Source: Anisus vortex (lineage: Eukaryota; Mollusca; Gastropoda; Planorbidae). Taken from it: 64,000 nucleotides of DNA. This document shows positions 33,651-51,710 of the stretch, one piece after another. The position numbers and the translations under genes were made by a program. The stretch is from NCBI GenBank assembly GCA_949126835.1, contig OX421494.1, forward strand, positions 6,695,337-6,759,336, given 5' to 3'. The notes beneath the pieces were generated by a model that ran no database searches, was not told the DNA's origin, and saw nothing but the letters and a program-made list of their open reading frames with translations. Numbering within the stretch: the first letter of the stretch is position 1; every line of letters starts with the position of its first letter.

Positions 33651-36600
33651 TTACTGGTACCCCTGGAGTTTAGCCCGAGAGGGCAAACGGTTTCGAACTG
33701 TTAGGCATTTGTCACGATCAATGAAAATGCTGTTCTTCTTTACGGCAATTTCTTTTTCCAGAGCCATCCTGTTGTCCTGGAGGTCCTTCAGTGAGTTTTG
33801 TGCATCATTTAGTTTCTGTTTAAGTGCATCTATGGACTGGTTGATCTCATTCACCTCACCAACCAAGCTGATAGAAGAATAAAAATGTTGACATATAAAA
33901 ATCTGGATAATTTCTTATCAATAGTGAACTGTTTTTTAAATGTCACTACTGATAAACTATTAAACTAAAATATTTTGTAAAATGTGAAAATTGGAAAAAT
34001 TTTAAAACAGATTTTTTCCCTTTGGCTAGTGTAGCCAATTTCACCACATATATCCCATTTCAATTTAGATGGTTAATTGTGTCACTATTACAATACACAG
34101 CTGTCCTATGATGATGATAGTATCTAGCTAGTTAATTGTGTCACTATTACAATACACAGCTGTCCTATGATGATGATAGTATCAAGCTAGTTAATTGTGT
34201 CACTATTACAATACACAGCTGTCCTATGATGATGATAGTATCAAGCTAGTTAATTGTGTCACTATTACAATACACAGCTGTCCTATGATGATAGTATCAA
34301 GCTAGTTAATTGTGTCACTATTACAATACACAGCTGTCCTATGATGATGATAGTATCAAGCTAGTTAGGTTTAGAGGGGCTCCCGCCAATGCTAAATTCT
34401 GTTTCAATTCAATATGGAGTTTCACACTAGTTTTTGTTAAGGAATAAACCTGTACATACTGATACTGAGCAGGATCTCTACACAGCTCAACTCCTGGTCT
34501 GTATGTTCTGTTGTACAGACGGGTCTGTGCAACCTTCAGAGGATCTTCTTTATCTCTTATTGCCTGTTGTAGCTCCTCCATGTTTTTCTCTTGATCCTTG
34601 ATCTGCTTCACTACCTGCCAAAAATAATTTTATTGGTATAGAGTATAATGAGATATGCATCTATTGGTTTACTAGTCACTTAAAAATAGCACATTCTTAA
34701 TCAAACTAAATATGTAGGCCTACTAATCTTAATATATGGGGCACGGTAGCCGAGCGGCAGCGCGTTCGAATGGCGAGCCGAAGGTCCCGTGTTCGAATCT
34801 TGGTGCAGGCTAGGATTTTTTTCCGGGTCTGGAAGGTGTCCCTGAGTATACCCAGCTCTGATGGGTACCTGACCTTAGTTGGGGTAAAGTAAAGGCGGCT
34901 GTGCATAGTGCTGGCCACACAATCACCTAGTATGCCGTGTCCACAGAAACTGGTGAATGCTGCTTCATCGGACCTATGGATCCATTTGGTCCGACAGATA
35001 CTTTACTTTACTAATCTTAATATACAACTTCAATCTGGCAAAAGCCTTTGTGTGGTTTTGGATCTGATATTGATATAGTCTTTTGATATTTGAAATTGTA
35101 CAAATTAAGAATCCAAGTTCTATGAAGAATTTTTAAAATGTTAATGATTTAATTTCAGTAGGGCCTACATTTTCATTTACCGGTACTTTAGAAACTGTAT
35201 ATTTATATCCTAGTACTATGGGACACAGTGAATCTAAAGGCAGTGCGCTTGTGTGGTGTACGATGGGTCCCGAGCTCGAATCGTGGCGAAGGTTAGGATT
35301 GTTCCCAGATATGGAGGGTAGCATATCTCTGATTCTACTCAGCTCTAATGGATGCCTGACATTAGTTGGTAAAAGTAAAGGCAGCTTGGCATTAAGCTGG
35401 TTGAAAAATACCTTGTATATCAAGGAAACAAGTGAATGCTGCTTCACTGGCTCTATGAACTAAATTTGTTAGACAATTTCTTTTTATAGACATTTGGTAA
35501 CCTACTTTAACTAGATTTTCTTCCAGTTTTGTTTTGGCATCTTCCATCTCTGTAATTCTCTTGGTGAAGTTTACATCCACCTGATCAGCCTGTTCCAGCA
35601 TGTCCCGTGTTGTGTCATCCAGCACATTGTCCACGAGTGTCCGCAATTGAATGCTGGCCATCCTCTCATGCTCGGCTCGTGCAATGTTGTCGTGGGTAAA
35701 CTGAGCCCAAGACTCTGGTGTTGATTGGCTGATTTGTTGCGAAAAGATAAAATTTAAACACTTTACACATTTATCTTCAATCGTAACAAAAATAATAGAT
35801 GCTTGTATAAATAATTTGACTAAATTAACTAAAGACGAAAGTAACGATATGTGAACAAAAATTGTACATTTCTTCAAATTTAGCAGCTCCATCATGGAAT
35901 TGTTTATTTGTGTGATGATTGCGAAGAGATCCACTTTTTGTTTCAATTTCTAAAGCTTCTTTTTTGTCGCTCCAGTCCATCTCGAGGTTTTGTTTAGCGT
36001 CACGATTGAGTCTGAAATGTAATTTTTTTTTTCAAAATTAAACTAATTCATAGAATACAAGATATATTTTAGCTTTTGGCAGTTAAAAATAAAAACAGTT
36101 TAATTGCCGGTAATACTTGCAAAATAAAATTATTCTGCTATTAAATAAAAAGTAGGTTTAAAAAAATATAGTTCAGCCCTTGAAAATAGCATTTCTCACC
36201 TGATTTGCCTCTCACATTGGTTGATGGTGTTTTTCAGGAGATCTTGTACACAGTTTATAATTTCAACCTCCTAAAATATTAGTAATAAATGTCAAAAATT
36301 ACATTTTCTTAAACTAATGTTATTTTTTAAATTTAAGTGGTCTATGGAGCCAGTGTCTATGGCCAGGGCATATAATTATAAGTAAGGCCTCAGCTAAAAA
36401 TCCCATTTTCTTTAAAAGTATTTGTCTCAACAATAATAGAATCTATGTATGAAAATAATTTTTTTTTTACATTAAATTTCAATGCTGATGTTGTAAGTGA
36501 GGGCATTTAGTTAAGGGACATATCTGTGTGTTGGCAGGAATCAGATAAGATATATCGATGAGATTATCAAGAAAATAAGCTTTGATTATGATAGTGATAC

Positions 36601-38422
36601 TTCAAAGTTATCAATGCTAGTAAAAAGTAAAGTATCCCATCGGACTAAATTGATCCATGGGGCCGGTGAAGCATTGTTTACCAGTTTCTGTGGCCACAAC
36701 TAATAGTACTAAAATAGTAGGCATACATTCAAATACTCAGAATTGGTGCTCCTTTGAAAATATCTACTTGGTTAGACCTTAGATGATTTAGATAATTATA
36801 AGGGGGGGGGGGGGGTAGCCATCATGATCCCTGGTCACCTTTTCATTACCCAATCGGATGTCAGGTATTCATCAAAGATGGGCAAACTATGGGAGACCCT
36901 CCAGACCTCAAAGAAAATCATTGAGATTTTACTTGTATTTGACACTTTGACCTTTGGATTTGTAATTGATTGCATTGCCACTCTACCAATGTAACTTATT
37001 AATCTAGTCAGTGATTTATAATCTTTTTTAAATGTACCGTAATATAATGTTCTAACAGTATTAAATTACCTTAAGCAAACTTATTTCAACATCATCTTGC
37101 ACAAGATCTACTCCCAAGCGCCTCTGGCGACAGTTGAGGTTATCAGTAGCAATGTGAAGGGGAATTTCTGTTGCTCTAAGGGCATTCTCCAGGCGCTTCT
37201 TTTGAGCCAGCAGCAGATCTGTTTCATCAATAACATCCTGAAAAATAGATAATTGAATTTGACATACTAACTAAATAATCAACATGTACTTGATACTTTC
37301 AATAATTGTATCAAATCAATGTGATATAAATGATAATGATCAGGTTTCTTTATTAATTTCTATTGCAATTTGATTGGCATATTAAAGAAAGTTTGTGAAA
37401 ACATACAGCACCATAAATGAATACAAAACAGCTATCAACTTTATTAAGTTGATTTTAGGTAAAAATAATAGATAGAATGCCCACTGGCAGGTATTATAGT
37501 AATTAAAGAATAAATGAAATCATTTATCTTTTAGATGCTTAATAATTTTAACTTAGAAAAGTGAAAAAAATAACTTAAAAATGCTGATAGCTTGGCTAAT
37601 ATTTATGTAATTTGATGACAATTTCTTTTAATGTTTGACCAATAATAGTATAATAATATATATTAAATGCCACTCAATAGAGAGGAATAATAAAAAAAAG
37701 TTTAAAAAAATGGATTGTTTAAAATATGCTTTGCATGTATGATAAAAATAAGGTTAAAAGATAGCCCTAAACAAGTCCAACTTACTAGGAAAAAAAAAGA
37801 TGAAAGTGACTACAATTATTTCATGTAGTAAATACAGTAGGTCTAAAAGTCAACGTATATGATAATAATATCTTTTTTTAATATGTTATTAATTAATTCA
37901 TTGGTTATGTAAATGTTGGGCTTACATTTAAATAAATTTAAATATTTGTATGCAATTTTACATTAAATGTATGCCTATAAAGTGGTAAAAAAAAGGATGA
38001 ACCACACGGATTTATTATACAGTACTTACTGAAATCTCTCGGTTGAGCTCATATTTCCAAAATTCAATATTTTTAGCACTTTCAGCTAATTTTTTAGTGG
38101 CTTCAGCTTGGGTTTTGTTTGTTGTTTCCAGAGTCTCCTTTTCAGTACGCCTTGATTCGTGAATTACTCTTTCTGCATTGTCTCGATCAACAAAGGATTG
38201 GTAGAACTTGGCATAGTTTGTTTCGTGCCACTCAGATGGATTATACTTAGCTGATCGAAACCCCATTGTATGTATACCCATATCGTTGCCTGTATTTCCT
38301 GTGTAAGTAATCTCCATGTTGGGATTCGGATTAACGACTGGGGCTGGCGGCTCCGGTGGTAATTCTCGACTGGCTAAGGTTGCTGTAGCAGGTCTGGCCT
38401 GCTCCATAATTATAGCTGCCAT
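33651..38422 (-). CDS. TEKT4: Tektin-4
   Basis: Seven coding exons in minus-strand order give 456 residues: 38422-38030, 37237-37070, 36270-36200, 36011-35868, 35728-35506, 34614-34460, 33867-33651. Frame is continuous and splice sites are GT-AG. Tektins are coiled-coil filament proteins of ciliary and flagellar doublet microtubules. Family marks seen include FRSAKYNPSEW near the N-terminus, HIATDNLNCRQRR in exon 2, STPESWAQFTHDNIARAEHE in exon 5, the tektin signature region TRLYNRTYRPGVELCRD in exon 6, and a C-terminus ending LQGYQ. Vertebrate tektin-4 is about 435 residues, so length fits; the N-terminal 50 residues are Pro-rich and variable. The exon 5/6 border is ambiguous by 4 bp but gives the same mRNA. 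Intron 6 holds a 59-bp tandem repeat and intron 5 holds two SINEs. An RFX-like X-box lies about 90 bp upstream. Confidence 0.95.
34072..34369. repeat. 59-bp tandem repeat in tektin-4 intron 6
   Basis: Five near-identical units start with GTTAATTGTGTCACTATTAC at 34072, 34131, 34190, 34249 and 34305. The fourth lacks one GAT, giving 56 bp. It ends about 90 bp from exon 6. Confidence 0.95.
34737..35008 (+). mobile_element. tRNA-derived SINE, full length
   Basis: A perfect 16-bp duplication TACTAATCTTAATATA flanks it (34721-34736 and 35009-35024). The head resembles a tRNA, with an A-box (GTAGCCGAGCGG) and a B-box (GTGTTCGAATC), which would drive RNA polymerase III. The body includes ACCCAGCTCTGATGGGTACC and GCCACACAATCACC, and the tail is CTTTACTT-like. 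This is the best reference copy in the window; at least nine other full or partial copies are listed separately. It lies in tektin-4 intron 5. Confidence 0.93.
35214..35476 (+). mobile_element. Diverged SINE copy
   Basis: The order and spacing of blocks match the SINE at 34737-35008: a head with CCCGAGCTCGAATCGTGG, then TGATTCTACTCAGCTCTAAT, TTAGTTGG and AAGTGAATGCTGCTTCACTG. Many substitutions make it an older copy. It is also in tektin-4 intron 5. Confidence 0.8.
36628..36905 (-). mobile_element. Diverged, interrupted SINE
   Basis: In complement, the 3' part (36628-36705: GCCACAGAAACTGGTAAACA and a TTTAGTCCGATGGGATACTT tail) and the middle part (36815-36905) are present. About 100 bp of unrelated sequence, including a run of G, separates them. 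It lies in a tektin-4 intron. Confidence 0.7.
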
Positions 38423-38507
38423 CCTATAAGAAAAAGCTCAGCGTGGAGTCAACAAAAGTATTGATGCTTCGTTATCAAATTGCCCTTTTTTTTTCACGGC
38501 TGCCCTA

Positions 38508-38522
38508 GTCGTCAGTGGTAAC
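38508..38522 (+). promoter_or_regulatory. X-box-like RFX site upstream of tektin-4
   Basis: GTCGTCAGTGGTAAC fits the RFX X-box pattern RYYNYY-N3-RRNRAC exactly. It lies 86-100 bp upstream of the tektin-4 start codon. RFX factors control motile-cilium genes, and CFAP52 in this window has a comparable site. The pattern is degenerate, so chance matches occur. Confidence 0.55.
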
Positions 38523-39970
38523 GTTTACCTCTTTTCGTTTCTAAGGAAGTAGATGTCGCACATTCTACAAGATTAAAGGGAGGCTACGTTGAAAAAATTG
38601 ATACTATATATTTTATATATAATTAGATTATTGATTAGAAAATGATAAAGTTGCGTCGCTTTTTAAATTTATAACATCATTCGATACACAACGAATAAAA
38701 AACACCATAATATATAAACAAACAAAGAAAGAACACAAGAAAAAAAAAACTAATACCTTTCGAAAGCAACCTAGATATCTAGGTGTGATTTACTAAAAGA
38801 ACCAAATTTTAATTATATTTATTTTTTACTCTCATCGCATTTGGTTGGCTGAAATCAAATGTACCGGTACCATAATATACATAAGCATAACGCGACATAA
38901 TATGCAGCCAATGCGCATTCTACTTATACATCATAGCAATAATCTTCTTTATAGAAGGAGCGTCTGTAATGTATAAGATAAGATTTACAAACCGCATTGT
39001 TCCTTTCTTTATATGAATTATTTTTACTATTCAGCAACTCAACCTTCTTTTACTTGATCTACCGGTAGGCTAAGAGTCTACCTAGTGCCTACAAAAAAAA
39101 TAATAATGGAAACCTCTATGGAAAGTTGGAAGGAATAGGTTATAGAGTTATAGGGCTATAGGCCAACAATTTAGACTAACAATAATATTTTCGTTAAAAC
39201 TATAATATAGTATATTCAGTAAAGTAGTACTGGTAGACTATTGTAGCTTGTTTTATCATTATCACTGACTTTTCAGATAACATCAGACACTGTAACGTCC
39301 CTACCTTTCCCTCCTGGGTATCCCATCCTTGGGGAAATTTAGTTGGTCTAAGTTGCTTCTTTATAACTTTATAGAAATTTACATATCTAGTTTAAGGAAG
39401 TGTAAAAGTAGAATAATATGACGAACAAGTAGCACCCAACTTCAACCTTTTTTCTCGTTTTCTGTCATTACATTTTAAAATGTTCAATTACCTGCACATT
39501 TATTATAAAAGGTATAGATTCCCAACTTGCATGTAAAGAAGAGAAATATTAGCAAATTACTTTTTCACAATAAACTTTCACCATTAAGTGGATCAGATCC
39601 TGAATTATTTTATTCATTTAATAATTGTAACTATAAATAGTGATAAATATATTTTTGAATTGATTTTTATCTTTAAATAAATTGTCATTTTTTAAACAAA
39701 ATTGTAATATCAAACATTTTATTTAGAAGAAAGCTTACCAGTTAGAAAAGCAGAAATTGAATTGTGATAATTAGTAATGAAATTACTAGGGGAGGAGAAA
39801 GTTTCTTGTGTCAGGAAGGCAATTTGTCAGCAATCAAGTTCTGGCTTGCGAATACTAAAATTATTTTATATTTTCATGTCTAAAATGTCTTTTACTTTCT
39901 TCTTTTTATATGTACCAACTGTTTCAGCCTGCATTCAATTTAAGTCCTAAATCATGAAACTGCTACTGTT
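38523..39970. other. Intergenic region upstream of tektin-4
   Basis: AT-rich, no gene recognised. A stretch at 38939-38995 (AATAATCTTCTTTATAGAAG, then GCGTCTGTAA) matches the 3' part of the SINE-like element at 57051-57247 and is probably a remnant of that second family. Confidence 0.5.
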
Positions 39971-39973
39971 TAG

Positions 39974-40395
39974 ACCAGGCTTGACAACCTACACCCACAC
40001 GACATACTTGGCAACCTACACCCACGCGACATACTTGGCAACCTACACCCACGCGACATACTTGGCAACCTACACCCACGCAACATAATTGGCAACCTAC
40101 ACCCATGCGACATACTTGGCAACCTACACCCACACGACATACTTGGCAACCTACACCCACGCGACATACTTGGCAACCTACACCCACGCGACATACTTGG
40201 CAACCTACACCCACGCAACATAATTGGCAACCTACACCCATGCGACATACTTGGCAACCTACACCCACGCAACATAATTGGCAACCTACACCCACGCAAC
40301 ATAATTGGCAACCTACACCCATACGCCATACTTGGCAACCTACAGTACACCCAGGCAACATACTTGGCAACCTACACCCACGTGACATACTTGGC
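39974..40395. repeat. 27-bp minisatellite, about 15 units
   Basis: The unit CTACACCCACGCGACATACTTGGCAAC-type (27 bp) repeats about 15 times with small variants: GCGACATACT, GCAACATAAT, ACGACATACT. Because 27 is a multiple of three and the unit lacks stops in several frames, long artificial open frames appear on both strands. They are not evidence of a protein. Confidence 0.95.
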
Positions 40396-40439
40396 ACACA
40401 GAACAATGTTCAATGGCACGCGGAATACCCCTGAAAAGG

Positions 40440-41330
40440 CAAGTTGCATCTACAAGAAATTTAGTGCTAGAGAAGGATGTCTCTTAGGATGTTGGCAAGC
40501 CGAATGAACTAAACTCCAACTTTGGCTTACTGGTAATATTATCAAAACGTTGCCGTCTCTTGGTTTAGACTGCACATTTCTCAAATAAGACAATATAATC
40601 ACTGCATAAAACATTAATTCAATATGCATATCTTTGAAATAATTTTATTGGCTGAACGTGTTTTCAAACTAAACCGAAGAGTTTCATTCAGTGGCATTTA
40701 AAACAAAACAAAAAATGGCAAGACACAAACAGAGGTTTTAAAAAAAAGCAACTAAAAAACTCTTGCATTAAAATGAAAACATTCAAGTGTATTATATACA
40801 AAAAAAAAACAAAAAAAAAAACATGACTGGTGGCAGGCTCCATGATTGTGTGAAGCTCAGATATGAACACTATATATATATATATATATGGTGTGTGTTT
40901 GTGTGGGTGTGTGTGGCATCAGTACTGCTTGTACTAGAGCAAGCTGTTGGCAATGACATGATGGAGTAAATAACTGGTAAATGGAATAATGTAATAAGAT
41001 TATAAGTAGAACTAAATGTACAATAACGAATGAGCTGTGAGGAAGCAAATGATACTGGATTATCACACTGAACTAGTTCACATACTTATAAATGTTATGT
41101 ACAAAAATGAGGAGGTTGATTTTAAGAGCTGATTTTATCAGTTGAACGATATTGACACATTTCAAATTCAATGGCTAATAAACGACAGGACAAGCTAAAT
41201 AGTACAATAGTATCTTTCATTGAAGCCCTCAACTCAAATTACTTATTGTTTGATTGACTTCAAAACTACAATGCATACTCGAGTAAATATTAACACCATC
41301 ATTATAAAAATGTGTTTTCTTTCAGATTTG
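40440..41330. other. Spacer with AT and GT microsatellites
   Basis: No exon recognised. An alternating TA tract followed by a GT-rich tract lies at about 40871-40916. The remainder is AT-rich. Confidence 0.6.
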
Positions 41331-41331
41331 T

Positions 41332-41594
41332 AAAAAGTAAAGTACCCGGTCAGACCAAATTGATCATTGGGGTCGTGAAGCAGCTTTCACCCGTTTCAGT
41401 GGCCACAGCATACTAGATATGTGGCCCGCCGCCCTTTTGGCCTTTGCTATACCCAAATAATCTCAGGTAGCTATCAGTCAGAGCTGGGTAGATTCGGGGA
41501 CACCCTCAAATCCAGGGAAAAAATCCTAGCCTTTACCAGGACCTACGGTACGCCAGTCAAACAAGTTGAAGCTCGGCCACCGCACCCCGTGTAG
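41332..41594 (-). mobile_element. SINE copy, near full length
   Basis: The complement aligns along the full SINE at 34737-35008: a head with CGGTGGCCGAGC, GAATCTACCCAGCTCTGACT in the middle and the GGTACTTTACTT tail. It is diverged in the B-box region. No target duplication was confirmed. Confidence 0.85.
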
Positions 41595-41599
41595 ATATC

Positions 41600-43580
41600 T
41601 TCTTTTTTGCAAGCTCAAGAATTCTGTTTTTTTTTATACCAGCTAGTTTGTTTTAAAGTAGTGACCTACTAACATTTATATCCCCTACCTTAGCATATAA
41701 GTAACATATAAAAGATATGAATTTTTAAAACTTTCTGAGACTAATGACATCAATACTGATGAACTGAAGTTAAAAACAAATGGACAAATTTTTTTTTATT
41801 GTCCGCACTGAGAAAATAATTTTTGTAAAGGACCATTACAATAACCCGACCTATATCTTCTTTTTATATCGTCTACTTTTTTTTTGTGGCCAGGTAATGT
41901 GGTGTTTCTGGCCTTGTACCAGATGAGATCCCAACCTAGAAATCAAGAAATGGTGGGCTAGATATGGTACGGCATACTAATAGTAATAGATAGCTGAATG
42001 TGAACTGGGGTACATGATGCCAAGGAAAGTAAAAGCAACTGGTTATTGCGCCGACTACACCATTGTCATTAAATGCTACACCAAGAGATACTAGTGGGCC
42101 ATCTTCACCTGCAGTTTTGAGAAAAGATTCAATTAAAAAAAAAAAAAGACAACTTTGCATCAACAAATTCCATAATTTTTTTAACATTGATAAATTGCCT
42201 TCAAAACAAATTACATTTGACTGTTGTAAAGCCCGAATTCAACATTTTAAAATAATTCCACTTTGAATTATGGAATTAGTACTGTACCGGTACCAGTTAA
42301 AAAAAAAGAGAACACATCGATAGGCATGTTATCTACTGTGTCCCTGTATTATTGTGTAAATCAAAGATCTATTTATTTTGCACACATTCAATAGTATTGA
42401 CAGAAAATGCTTTAACTTTATGGTCATGTTTCATGGTTATAAACTGCGACACTGAATAAAAAGTCCAGAAAACACTTTATGTTATTCAAACAAAACCTTT
42501 TTTTTTAAATATAACAATTAAATACAACAAATAAAATTGTTAAAAAAATGTTAAAATGTACAATTCAAAATATTTGAAACTGATTACAAAATTCTGCCGC
42601 ATCACAAAGTCCTCAATAATTCACACAGAACCATAAGTCTGTGTGGTGGTGGGGGGGGGGGGGGGAGAAGGGGGAATTGAACAAGACAAGAACAAAATCT
42701 TCAAAAATTGTATAGAATGGACAACGGGCAAAAGAAAAAAAAAATGAACAAAGTCAACACATTTGTACAAAATGACAACAAATAAAGAATAATGTCCCTA
42801 AGTAACATCTAGTGATGCTGAGTGAATAGCAATGGCGTAAGCTTTTCCCCAATAGAAACACCAATGGGTGCTTTGATAAATCGATACACCAACTATCTTT
42901 ACAATGCACAGTAAAATGCCCGTAACAAACAGAATAATTCAAGTACCGTACTACATTCCAACGGTGTCACAAGACTGCAGATTTAATGACAGCAATAATC
43001 TTATTCAGAACTGAACAAAAATGTTGTGCTTTTCTCTAAAACTGCTGCTAAATTATTATAATTAAAAAAAAATAGCACTCAAATAATATATGAAATACAC
43101 ATAAAAAGTTAGAAAATGTTTTGTGTCAATTTAACATATTTGGCATTTTTTTTTACTTGACCGGCTGTAATTAAAATGATAATAAGCCAATTTGTACAGC
43201 AAAAACTCATCCAAATTCCCCTCTGTGTATACATTTGAGACATTTGGTTTTATTCTAACATGAGAAAAAATACAACGGAAAGAAGACCGTGACCAGGAAT
43301 ATTTTAGAAATATTACACCTGACTTTGTTTCTCCTGTGTACACATTTACAAAATAGAATAAAGGGTAATTATCTTGGGTTGGTAAATGATGAAGTAAAGT
43401 GACATGAATGATATCTGATGGTGAAACTTACCACCAAATAGTACTCTTAACTGTAATAAAAACTACTAAATTAACAGAACAAAAAATAAACAGCGTACAT
43501 TAATAAAGTAAACATGAAGGGTAAAAAAAAATGGTTTTGTAATATTATGACATTTTTGATGTAAAAAAAAAGGGGTGGAG
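41600..43580. other. Non-coding, includes an old SINE remnant
   Basis: No gene recognised. At about 42008-42090 the block GAAAGTAAAAGCAACTGGTT with CCGACTACAC resembles the SINE middle, as in 62652-62890. Poly(G) runs lie near 42648-42665. Part of the region could be the FOXK 3' untranslated region, read leftwards, but no 3' end can be fixed. Confidence 0.5.
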
Positions 43581-43584
43581 AAGT

Positions 43585-44211
43585 CTCATAAACAATCATT
43601 CTAGTTACCTCCCATTCATAGTGAATAGAGGTTTCATAAACAATCATTCTAGTTACCTCCCATTCATAGTGAATAGAGGTTTTATAAACAATCATTCTAG
43701 TTACCTCCCATTCATAGTGAATAGAGGTTTTATAAACAATCATTCTAGTTACCTCCCATTCATAGTGAATAGAGGTTTTATAAACAATCATTCTAGTTAC
43801 CTCCCATTCATAGTGAATAGAGGTTTCATAAACAATCATTCTAGTTACCTCCCATTCATAGTGAATAGAGGTTTTATAAACAATCATTCTAGTTACCTCC
43901 CATTCATATTGAATAGAGGTTTTATAAACAATCATTCTAGTTACCTCCCATTCATAGTGAATAGAGGTTTTATAAACAATCATTCTAGTTACCTCCCATT
44001 CATAGTGAATAGAGGTTTTATAAACAATCATTCTAGTTACCTCCCATTCATAGTGAATAGAGGTTTTATAAACAATCATTCTAGTTACCTCCCATTCATA
44101 TTGAATAGAGGTTTTATAAACAATCATTCTAGTTACCTCCCATTCATAGTGAATAGAGGTTTTATAAACAATCATTCTAGTTACCTCCCATTCATGTTGA
44201 ACAGAGGTTTT
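43585..44211. repeat. 48-bp minisatellite, about 13 units
   Basis: The 48-bp unit contains AAACAATCATTCTAGTTACC and TCCCATTCATAGTGAATAGA and repeats about 13 times with one or two changes per unit (CAT/TAT, AGT/ATT). Forty-eight is divisible by three, so both strands show long 16-residue-periodic open frames; these are repeat artefacts. It lies about 1.7 kb beyond the FOXK stop codon. Confidence 0.97.
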
Positions 44212-45909
44212 GATAGGAGACATGACTGGCCACAATTATGTTCTGCTTGATCTAAAATGTTAAAATGTACATGATAGGCTATATAAAAATAGCAATGGTG
44301 CAGATGGGAGCAAATTAAATAGTTAACACATATCAGCTTTAACCATTACCAAACAAAGCTACCCGGGCCACTGTGGTGAATGTGTACATCTTTCTTTGAA
44401 GACATCTACAGAATACTGATAGGATTCTTGCTAACAAAAACCTTCTTTATTACAGGGTTCTTAGGACCAATTGGCACTGAAAATATTGACCTACTAGATG
44501 ACAGTGCATGCTGAGTATGCATAAAGTTGCAGTTACACAAGCGGTATGTATCTCTAAAAAGAGTTGGAAGTAACAAGGGAGAAATGTATAAGTAATATAA
44601 GAGAACTGCGTACTAAAAAAGAGTTGGAAGTAACAAGGGAGAAATGTATAAGTAATATAAGAGAACTGCGTACTAATTGGGGGGGGGGGGGGGGGCCCTC
44701 GGTACATTTACCATGAAACTTAATATTAAAGAACACTCAAACCCATGTAAAGCCTCAAAATGATTACCGGGGTATTTACTGTGAACTAAGCAGCCAAGTC
44801 TCGTACCATAAAAATGACTATAAATATAGAATATGAATCATCTTCAACTACTATGTAAGTGAAAAGTCCTGAATCATTGTTTAGCACTATCCTTTGTTTC
44901 AATGGCAAAAATACCAAAATGATGAAGTCTGTGTGCTATAAACACCTACCTCCCCCAAGTGCCAACCCACTCAGGGGCATTACAAACTGAAAACACTTTG
45001 AAAAAAAAATAAATGCTTCACCAACTTAATGTGAAATACACATTATTTATTATCTCCGTAAAATTACTATAACCATAACTGCTTTGATAATTAAACACTG
45101 AAAAAAAAAATATATATTGCATTCATCTTTTTGTCAACAATTTGTTTGAAAAAGGCAAAAAATTTGACAAAAAAGGGAGAGAGGAGAGGTAATCACTGGG
45201 AATAGAACAAGTAAAAAAAGACAACCCTAAGACATTTTTTTGTTTAAAACAGAGAAATTACATCAGCTGCCATGAACTGTTCACGAGTGAGATTTAGAGT
45301 AAAATAACAAACTAGGCCTGAACAATACGCTATATAACTATAACAACCCACATTTGTTTAGCCAGTGGGTTTCATACTGCCAAATACTGGGTCCAATTTG
45401 TTTCATACATTAATGACAAAACTTAAGTTACAACATGCCAGTTAATCATAGTTTAATCTATCTAAGAAACAAATATTAAAGAAGAAAAAAAAGAACAAAG
45501 AACACAATAAAAAAAACACTTTCATCATTTGAACAGTCAATCAGAAAAACACAATACATGCAGCTACTTTGTAAAAAAAACTGTATTCACAACTCTATTG
45601 ACTAAATTATAATTTGAGGCAGCATTAATTCAAATAGTTGTCCAGATAACAATATAAAAATAGACGTTAAAGTGTAGTAAGAATGGAGAAAGAAAAAAAA
45701 AGAATTAGCAACTGGGGGTAAAGAGAAACAAGAAAGTCATCATGTCCTGAAAATGTTTAAATCATTTCTCTAAACTTATTGCCTGGTTCTATGGTCCTTT
45801 CATAGCCTGAACAGTGACTGGCTAGAATTACACGATAACTTTCCTTTGGCATGTTCCCCCTCAGTGAACTCATAAAAACACATTGTTTCTTAACTTTTAA
45901 CAAAATCTT
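44212..45909. other. Probable FOXK 3' untranslated or intergenic region
   Basis: No coding potential. A 60-bp direct duplication lies at 44553-44674 (unit with AGAGTTGGAAGTAACAAGGG), followed by a run of about 17 G. Where the FOXK transcript ends cannot be decided from the sequence. Confidence 0.5.
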
Positions 45910-51628
<5,719 letters not shown>

Positions 51629-51676
51629 TCATGGAGAGGAAAACAACATACCCTGTACCTGTGTTTACATGATCCA

Positions 51677-51702
51677 ACTAGGTCTCCCATAATGCATTGC
51701 GG
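51677..51702 (+). promoter_or_regulatory. ZNF143/Staf-like motif at the FOXK promoter
   Basis: The sequence AACTAGGTCTCCCATAATGC followed by ATTGCG resembles the vertebrate SBS motif ACTACAATTCCCAGAATGC with trailing GCG. It lies 64-89 bp upstream of the FOXK start codon. ZNF143 sites often mark CpG-rich, sometimes bidirectional promoters. Conservation of the motif in molluscs is assumed, not shown. Confidence 0.45.
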
Positions 51703-51710
51703 AATTAATC

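Noticed and set aside
34737..34810. tRNA gene
   Set aside because: A- and B-box motifs are present but the sequence does not close into a convincing cloverleaf, and it continues into a repeated SINE body with target duplications.
39963..40434. Three overlapping open frames with 9-residue repeats
   Set aside because: They are an artefact of the 27-bp minisatellite; open in several frames on both strands.
43585..44211. CRISPR-like array
   Set aside because: The units are directly adjacent with no unique spacers; this is a minisatellite in eukaryotic DNA.
43471..44250. Long repetitive open frames on both strands
   Set aside because: They come from a 48-bp tandem repeat whose length is a multiple of three; both strands are open equally, so there is no sign of coding selection.
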